The notes below the pieces were generated by a model. The model saw nothing but the letters and a program-made list of their open reading frames with translations, searched no databases and had not been told where the DNA came from. Position numbers and translations under genes: made by a program. Below are positions 1 through 4,111 of a stretch of DNA of 5,500 nucleotides, in pieces. Each line of letters starts with the position of its first letter. Position 1 is the first letter of the stretch. The stretch is from UMGS1279 sp045534095 (GTDB lineage: Bacteria > Bacillota > Clostridia > Oscillospirales > Acutalibacteraceae). The stretch is from positions 1 to 5,500 of the forward strand of contig JAZSJA010000129.1 in NCBI GenBank assembly GCA_045534095.1, written 5' to 3'.

Positions 1-60
1 AGCGCCGCCGGCGAGGGCTCGACCGAGCCGCTCCTTGATTTTACGAATCTCCTCAGGTCC
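1..60. other. GC-rich window edge, unassigned
   Basis: The first 40 bases are about 73% G+C, against an AT-rich remainder, and contain two small palindromes (cgccggcg at 6-13 and ggctcg/cgagcc at 16-29). Short reading frames cross this stretch on both strands. One plus frame stops at 71-73 and another at 115-117, and a minus frame is open leftward from about 150. None has a ribosome binding site or a recognisable motif. It may be the end of a gene outside the window or the edge of an inserted segment. I cannot choose between strands and assign no product. Bases 107-180, to the right of the hairpin at 69-106, are AT-rich with no supported feature. Confidence 0.35.
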
Positions 61-66
61 AACCAA

Positions 67-108
67 AGAATAACCGTCATTCTGATACAACAGAATGACG
101 GTTATTTT
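67..108 (+). terminator. Perfect 16-bp stem-loop, probable terminator
   Basis: Arms 69-84 and 91-106 are exact reverse complements around a 6-nt loop (atacaa), and G-T and A-T pairs extend the stem to 67-108. On the plus strand the right arm ends in a short T-rich stretch (gttatttta). This suits termination of a gene entering from the left edge, whose stop could be the TAA at 71-73. The T tail is weak for a classical Rho-independent terminator, so a stand-alone palindromic repeat is an alternative. Confidence 0.5.
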
Positions 109-180
109 ATGCTCTAAATAAGCTTTTTGAGAACTTTTTTATGTTAAAATTCTTTACTTTTTCGTTTGTATCCATTTCAA

Positions 181-272
181 ATCGTTGAGAGATAGTAAAT
201 CGTTAAATTATTGGCCTAATCGTCAATTTATAAGGAAAACCGTTGAATTATAGCCGATAATCGTTAAAATAT
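181..272 (+). repeat. Five-copy direct-repeat array (ATCGTTRAATTAT)
   Basis: Five same-strand copies of a 13-bp element begin at 181, 199, 219, 239 and 260, that is 18, 20, 20 and 21 bp apart, about two helical turns. Copy 2 is ATCGTTAAATTAT, copy 3 ATCGTCAATTTAT, copy 4 ACCGTTGAATTAT and copy 5 ATCGTTAAAATAT. Copy 1 is degenerate beyond ATCGTTGA. The last copy touches the -35 box of the promoter at 272-300. Helically phased direct repeats next to a promoter suggest binding sites for a regulator that loads side by side. Iterons of a mobile element are an alternative. Spacers of about 6-8 bp rule out a CRISPR array. Confidence 0.65.
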
Positions 273-300
273 TGAAATTCAATTATGGTCGTGATATAAT
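272..300 (+). promoter_or_regulatory. Sigma-A promoter of the 208-aa gene
   Basis: TTGAAA at 272-277 and TATAAT at 295-300 are separated by exactly 17 bp, and TG at 292-293 makes an extended -10 (TGATATAAT). The predicted transcript starts near 307, giving a leader of about 24 nt before the ATG at 331. The -35 box abuts the last copy of the upstream repeat array, so a factor bound there could affect this promoter. Confidence 0.85.
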
Positions 301-330
301 AAAATTACATCATAAACGGAGGTACTCGTT

Positions 331-957
331 ATGAACTGTGTCATTTATTCATGTGAAAATTTTGGTGAAATCAAAAAACTGTCGGTAAATGAATACCAAG
401 ACCCGTTTGTATCCTCTCAATTCTGCATTGTCAAAAAATATGAAACTCTTTATAGAGATGCGCTTCCTCGGTTTGAAAAACATGGAAACACACCATACGC
501 TTTACCTGCAAAAGAAAAAACAATGCGCATCTATAAAGGCATTGATCGAGAACCGCTTGAATATACCCCCGATGATTTCCACAAATACTCGCCAGAAAGC
601 GCCCTTCAGTTTTTTGGTTCAATTTCCAAGCAAGATGCTGAATTGCTTTTTATTAGAGTTGCAGGGAGTGAAGATAAAATTCCAGATGGATTCACTTTAC
701 TGGGATACGATGCTGCATGGGTATTTGGTCACGGCATATGTGACGGCTTTTCCGCAATTTGTGACTGCATGTTTTTGTGCCGCTGGCATGGATGTGATAA
801 TGAAGGTACTGAGTTTTTGTCAGATTTCCAAGAATTAAATAATAATGGCCTTTTTAATAGTGCAGAGGAAACTGATAAATACTTAATACACTATCTTAGC
901 CAAGATTGGGCAGAACAAGGGGAGTATTGCATTTACGAGATTTATGGTCAACTCTAA
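331..957 (+). CDS. Hypothetical 208-aa cytosolic protein
   Basis: I do not recognise this protein. The start is well supported: GGAGG at 318-322 lies 8 nt before the ATG, downstream of a strong promoter. The product has no signal peptide or membrane segment. It is fairly acidic and rich in aromatic residues. The N-terminal half is mixed charged and hydrophobic. The second half has a cysteine-rich core with C137, C144, C146, C150, H153 and C155 (GICDGF, SAICDCMF, CRWHGC), followed by an acidic helical tail ending in a Tyr-rich strand. The Cys/His spacing could bind a metal but fits no zinc-finger pattern I can name. Small acidic orphan proteins of this kind are sometimes immunity proteins of toxin systems, but no toxin gene lies beside it. 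It appears to be monocistronic, between its own promoter and the terminator at 1076-1107. Confidence 0.85.
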   Translation: MNCVIYSCENFGEIKKLSVNEYQDPFVSSQFCIVKKYETLYRDALPRFEKHGNTPYALPAKEKTMRIYKGIDREPLEYTPDDFHKYSPESALQFFGSISKQDAELLFIRVAGSEDKIPDGFTLLGYDAAWVFGHGICDGFSAICDCMFLCRWHGCDNEGTEFLSDFQELNNNGLFNSAEETDKYLIHYLSQDWAEQGEYCIYEIYGQL

Positions 958-981
958 TTGCTGTCAACTATTCTTTTCTCC

Positions 982-1061
982 CCCTAATCCAAAATGCACC
1001 CCCTGAAATGCCTTTGCACCCCCTAACCTCAAAAGGGGGTGCATTTGTATTAAAATTAGGG
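982..1061 (+). repeat. Competing hairpins in the 3' region of the 208-aa gene
   Basis: Two direct copies of TGCACCCCCT (995-1004 and 1015-1024, 20 bp apart) can each pair with one inverted copy, AGGGGGTGCA (1034-1043). The distal pairing extends to 12 perfect base pairs (992-1003 with 1035-1046). The proximal one gives 10 pairs with a 9-nt loop. A second duplicated set repeats the choice outside it: CCCTAAT at 982-988 or CCCTAA at 1021-1026 can pair with ATTAGGG at 1055-1061. No T-run follows, so this is not itself a classical terminator. It lies between the stop codon at 957 and the terminator at 1076-1107, so it would form in the 3' untranslated RNA. Confidence 0.6.
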
Positions 1062-1075
1062 TTAGTTCCCAAATG

Positions 1076-1107
1076 AAAATCCGTTCTCGAAAGAGGGCGG
1101 ATTTTTT
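1076..1107 (+). terminator. Rho-independent terminator
   Basis: A 13-bp stem (1076-1088 with 1093-1105, including two G-U pairs) closes on a GAAA tetraloop at 1089-1092. The right arm runs into six T residues ending at 1107. This is the likely end of the transcript of the 208-aa gene, and it separates that gene from the downstream hydrolase. Confidence 0.88.
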
Positions 1108-1180
1108 GCTTGCTGTTTTAACGTTTGTTATTACTAAAAAAGAACGGAGGAATTTCTGTTTTAATTTTGTTCCTTTCCCC

Positions 1181-1209
1181 TTGTAAACGGCAAGTTATTA
1201 TGCTATACT
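1181..1209 (+). promoter_or_regulatory. Promoter of the isomerase-GH31 fusion gene
   Basis: TTGTAA at 1181-1186 and TATACT at 1204-1209 are 17 bp apart, and TG at 1201-1202 gives an extended -10 (TGCTATACT). Transcription should start near 1216, leaving a leader of about 23 nt. TTGTAAACGG over the -35 resembles one half of a LacI/CcpA-type operator, but the other half is not conserved. Confidence 0.8.
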
Positions 1210-1238
1210 GTAAAAAACGATTTTAAGGATGTGACGGT

Positions 1239-3701
1239 ATGAAAATCGCTATTCAAACAGGCGGTGCAATAAGCCATTTTGGACTTGAAAGCACCTTGTA
1301 TGCGTTCAAAAAAGCTGATTTTAAAGCAATAGATTGGAATGTCCCCACAGGAATTGACCTTAAAAAAATTCTTGACGGTGACAGCAGTGATAATATTTTT
1401 GAAATGGATATTGAAGGCATTAAAAATCATTTTAATCCTACTCTTGCAATTTTCAAAAAACACGAAATAGAAATCACCCAAATGCACGCACCTTTCCCGG
1501 CTTACATACCCGGCGCCCCTCAACTTCTTGACTATATGATTGAGGTTTACAAAAAATTTATTTTGTTAGCCGATTATGCCAAGTGTAAAAATGTTGTTAT
1601 TCACGGCATTTGCACACGCTCTGATCATCCTGAAGATACAAAAGAGTATATCGATTCTCTAAATTTAAAAATGTATGAGGCTCTTATTCCCACCATCCTT
1701 AAAACCAACGTAACAGTTTGTCTCGAAAATCTTTTCACTTGGAAACCCGGCGTTCCGTTTGAGGGTGCAGGTCATTGCTCCGATGCTGATGAAGCCATAG
1801 AAATCATTGACACTCTCAACAAAAAAGCAGGCAAAGAGTGTTTTGGACTTTGCTTTGATACAGGTCATGCTCTTTTAGTTGGAATTGATGTTAAGGATTA
1901 CATTACCAAACTCGGCTTTAGAATTAAAGCCTTGCACATTCACGATAATGATGGTGCTTTAAATTTACACCGCTCTCCCTACACCGGCAATTTTAATTGG
2001 GATGATTTTTGTGAGGCTCTTAACGAAATAAACTATCAAGGCGATTTATGTTTTGAAACCTTTGGTCAGGTTACTAAAGATAATATCCCATCTGATTTGC
2101 TTATTTCTTGGCTTACAGTTATGGGTGAATGCGGAAATTATTTTAAAAATAAAATTCTAACCAAAAACACTAAAATTGATTTTTTAGAAAATGAACTTTG
2201 GTGGGGTGGCGAAGTTGGAAGTTGGAGCAAAATGCCAATTTCTGCCGAAAGTACCTTTAAAATTAACTTTAGAACTGCAGGGCACAATCAAACTGCTCCC
2301 CTATTTTTATCTAACAAAGGCAGAATTATTTTCTGCAAATCAGTATTTTCCGCAACTTTTGAAAATGGTATTATCAACTTATCGGGTGAAGATGAAATTG
2401 AACTTATAAACGCAGGCGAAAATCTGCGCGATGCTTACAATTACGCCGCACATAATCTCTACACTTTTGAAAAACGCGATTTACCAAAAATACATTTCAA
2501 TGCACCGCAATACAACACTTGGGTGCAAATGGGTTATATGCAATCTGAGGAAGGTGTTTTATCCTATGCCGAGGGTATTATTAAAAACGGCTACAAGCCC
2601 GGTGTTTTAATGATTGATGAAGGATGGCAAAAGGATTACGGCGATTGGCGTTTTAACGATCGCTTCCCTAACCCTAAAGAAATGGTAGAAAAGCTGCACG
2701 CTATGGGCTTTAAGGTTATGCTTTGGGTTGTTCCATATCTTTCGGTATGTAGTCCTGTTTTCCGCCCTCATTGGTTTGATAAAGACAATCATTTTTGTCG
2801 TACCTACGATGACCAACCCGCCATTGACCATTGGTGGAACGGTTACACCACCTCTTTTAATATGTGTTTAGAGGGTGACAGAAAAATCTTTACTGAGCAA
2901 CTCACGGTCCTTATGAGGGATTACAGCATTGACGGCTTTAAGTTTGACGGCGGTAACGTTAAAAATCACAGACCCTTTGCAGTTAACGGTAAAAGGCACG
3001 AAAAATACCCACCCGAAGCTCTTAATATGGCTTGGAACGATTTTGGTGCAAAATACGAATACCACGAATATAAAGACACCTATAACCGTATGGGTAGAGC
3101 TGTTATTCAGCGTGTTTGTGATACCGCTCATACTTGGGAGGGCAACGGAATTAACAAGCTTATCCCCAGCGGACTTATGCAAAATCTTTTAGGCTACCCC
3201 TACAACTGCCCCGATATGATTGGCGGTGGATGTGTTAGCGGAATTAACGAGGATGAAAATAAGTTTGTTTACGATGGTGAACTTTTTGTTCGTACCGCTC
3301 AACTTGCGGCATTCTTCCCCATTATGCAGTTTTCGGCTGCCCCCTTTGAGGTTTTGGATGATAAGCACGCCAGGTTGGTAAAAGCAGCCGCAGATTTGCA
3401 CGTTGAATTCAGCGACTATATTTTAACTCTGGTTGAAAAGGCTATGGAAGATGCTGCTCCCATTATGCAACATATGGAATACGCCTACCCAAACCAAGGT
3501 TACGAAAAAGAAACAGAACAATTTATGCTAGGTGATAAATACCTTATTGCACCTGTAATTAAGCAAGGTGAAAGGGTTAAACGCATAGTACTGCCAAAGG
3601 GTAAATGGAAGGCTGAAAACGGCGAAGTTTTTGAAGGTGAGCAGACAATCAACTACCCCGCCCCACTTGAGGTCATCCCCTATTTTGAAAAAATAAAATA
3701 A
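1239..3701 (+). CDS. Fusion: xylose-isomerase-like TIM barrel + GH31 glycosidase (MYORG-like)
   Basis: The start is supported by AAGGA at 1225-1229, 9 nt before the ATG. Residues 1-300 read as a sugar isomerase/epimerase-like TIM barrel of the AP endonuclease 2 family. Likely metal and substrate residues are H83, H122, E163 (CLENLF), D207/H210 (FDTGH), H233/H235 (LHIHDND) and E273 (FETF). Residues 312-820 form a GH31 enzyme: a short beta-sandwich opening with WWGG (321-324), a catalytic barrel with MIDEGW (458-463), WRF and LWVVPY (495-500), the probable nucleophile D570 in GFKFDGG, and LLGYPY...PDMIGGG (650-664). The WWGG, LLGYPY and PDMIGG signatures point to the MYORG-like branch of GH31, whose human member acts on alpha-galactosides; the substrate here is not determined. 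D628 is a candidate acid/base. There is no signal peptide, so action is cytoplasmic. A two-step role, cleaving a glycoside and rearranging the sugar (or a 3-keto intermediate), is inference. Confidence 0.92.
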   Translation: MKIAIQTGGAISHFGLESTLYAFKKADFKAIDWNVPTGIDLKKILDGDSSDNIFEMDIEGIKNHFNPTLAIFKKHEIEITQMHAPFPAYIPGAPQLLDYMIEVYKKFILLADYAKCKNVVIHGICTRSDHPEDTKEYIDSLNLKMYEALIPTILKTNVTVCLENLFTWKPGVPFEGAGHCSDADEAIEIIDTLNKKAGKECFGLCFDTGHALLVGIDVKDYITKLGFRIKALHIHDNDGALNLHRSPYTGNFNWDDFCEALNEINYQGDLCFETFGQVTKDNIPSDLLISWLTVMGECGNYFKNKILTKNTKIDFLENELWWGGEVGSWSKMPISAESTFKINFRTAGHNQTAPLFLSNKGRIIFCKSVFSATFENGIINLSGEDEIELINAGENLRDAYNYAAHNLYTFEKRDLPKIHFNAPQYNTWVQMGYMQSEEGVLSYAEGIIKNGYKPGVLMIDEGWQKDYGDWRFNDRFPNPKEMVEKLHAMGFKVMLWVVPYLSVCSPVFRPHWFDKDNHFCRTYDDQPAIDHWWNGYTTSFNMCLEGDRKIFTEQLTVLMRDYSIDGFKFDGGNVKNHRPFAVNGKRHEKYPPEALNMAWNDFGAKYEYHEYKDTYNRMGRAVIQRVCDTAHTWEGNGINKLIPSGLMQNLLGYPYNCPDMIGGGCVSGINEDENKFVYDGELFVRTAQLAAFFPIMQFSAAPFEVLDDKHARLVKAAADLHVEFSDYILTLVEKAMEDAAPIMQHMEYAYPNQGYEKETEQFMLGDKYLIAPVIKQGERVKRIVLPKGKWKAENGEVFEGEQTINYPAPLEVIPYFEKIK

Positions 3702-3702
3702 T

Positions 3703-3747
3703 AAAAAAGAGTATTGCACTGTAATTTAAACTGCAATACTCTTTTTT
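3703..3747. terminator. Bidirectional terminator after the fusion gene
   Basis: A perfect 16-bp stem (3703-3718 with 3732-3747) encloses a 13-nt loop and starts one base after the stop codon. It begins with six A and ends with six T, and the minus strand continues U-rich past 3703. It can therefore end both the rightward GH31 transcript and a leftward RNA from the promoter at 3848-3876. Confidence 0.9.
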
Positions 3748-3841
3748 GATTATCGTAAGCTTTACGAAAGAGCACATCAATACACTTAACCTTCTGGGTT
3801 CAATGTATTATTTGAATAACTCCTTCATTATTTTAAAGCTC
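3703..3841 (-). ncRNA. Putative structured small RNA, about 140 nt
   Basis: A minus-strand transcript is predicted from a perfect consensus promoter to an intrinsic terminator, starting near 3841 and ending near 3703. No protein gene fits inside. From the 5' end it carries a purine-rich AAGGAG (3825-3820), a bulged hairpin (3804-3809 with 3779-3784, and 3797-3800 with 3788-3791), a 6-bp hairpin with a 3-nt loop (3762-3767 with 3753-3758), and the terminator stem. The only reading frame near the AAGGAG is a six-codon ATG frame (3828-3808) that contains that sequence rather than following it. A leader peptide is thus possible but unsupported. I match it to no known RNA family. Its 3' end faces the end of the GH31 mRNA and would be antisense to its terminator. 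Confidence 0.5.
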
Positions 3842-3847
3842 GTATAT

Positions 3848-3876
3848 ATTATACAGTATAAAATTTACCTTGTCAA
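3848..3876 (-). promoter_or_regulatory. Perfect consensus sigma-A promoter, leftward
   Basis: On the minus strand TTGACA (3876-3871) and TATAAT (3853-3848) match consensus at all twelve positions with an exact 17-bp spacer. No coding sequence with a standard start lies downstream before the terminator at 3747-3703, which is the main argument for a small RNA here. The phased repeats at 3899-3928 lie about 22 bp upstream of the -35. Confidence 0.8.
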
Positions 3877-3898
3877 ATTGCTTATTGGCCTCTTATTT

Positions 3899-3928
3899 GC
3901 GATTACGCGCGATTAGAAGCGATTACAA
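3899..3928. repeat. Three 10-bp tandem repeats (GCGATTANNN)
   Basis: GCGATTA begins at 3899, 3909 and 3919, exactly 10 bp apart, and a partial fourth copy (GCGG) follows at 3929. On the minus strand these read as TAATCGC three times, on one face of the helix, just upstream of the leftward promoter. This geometry suits an activator or repressor array. A small replication-slippage tandem repeat is the alternative. Confidence 0.6.
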
Positions 3929-3943
3929 GCGGAAAAGTGGTCG

Positions 3944-3995
3944 TTTTAATATCGGTTTTGGCCTTTTTATATACATTTTAATACCGTTTTTGGTC
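3944..3995. repeat. Pair of 20-bp direct repeats 32 bp apart
   Basis: TTTTAATATCGGTTTTGGCC at 3944-3963 and TTTTAATACCGTTTTTGGTC at 3976-3995 match at 17 of 20 positions. A shorter TGGTCGTT also occurs twice, at 3938 and 3991. There is no gene here. The pair extends the repeat cluster upstream of the leftward promoter and may be part of the same regulatory region. The DNA is AT-rich, so some of the match could be chance. Confidence 0.45.
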
Positions 3996-4050
3996 GTTGT
4001 AAATATTTTATGAACATTTAATTCAAATACCTTTTAGTGTTTGATTGATT

Positions 4051-4080
4051 TAAGCCGCCTACTTTAGTGCAAGCGGCTTA
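4051..4080 (-). terminator. Stem-loop after the sigma factor stop, weak terminator candidate
   Basis: TAAGCCGC (4051-4058) and GCGGCTTA (4073-4080) pair perfectly around a 14-nt loop, 31 bases past the minus-strand stop codon. Placement suits the 3' end of the sigma factor mRNA. No U-run follows on either strand, so it may be an RNA-stabilising or processing structure rather than a true intrinsic terminator. Confidence 0.45.
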
Positions 4081-4111
4081 TAACTGTTATTGCTTAAAAA
4101 TTTAATAACTC

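Noticed and set aside
69..150. Minus-strand reading frame from about 150 into the left edge
   Set aside because: It passes through the palindrome, has no start codon with a ribosome binding site, and its translation matches no motif I know.
181..272. CRISPR-like repeat array
   Set aside because: The repeats are about 13 bp with 6-8 bp between them, far too short for repeats and spacers, and no cas gene is present.
389..838. Overlapping 149-aa frame inside the 208-aa gene
   Set aside because: It lies wholly within the well-supported gene in another frame and has no ribosome binding site or promoter of its own.
1144..1158. Shine-Dalgarno-like GGAGG in the leader before the fusion gene
   Set aside because: No ATG or GTG follows at a usable distance, and it lies upstream of the promoter for the fusion gene.
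2224..2234. Possible internal start for a separate GH31 protein (GGAG then ATG at codon 332)
   Set aside because: The spacing is only 4 nt, and starting here would remove the WWGG opening of the GH31 domain, so independent translation is unlikely.
2607..3401. Minus-strand frames opposite the GH31 domain
   Set aside because: Each is antisense to strongly conserved catalytic motifs, and the translations show no domain features.
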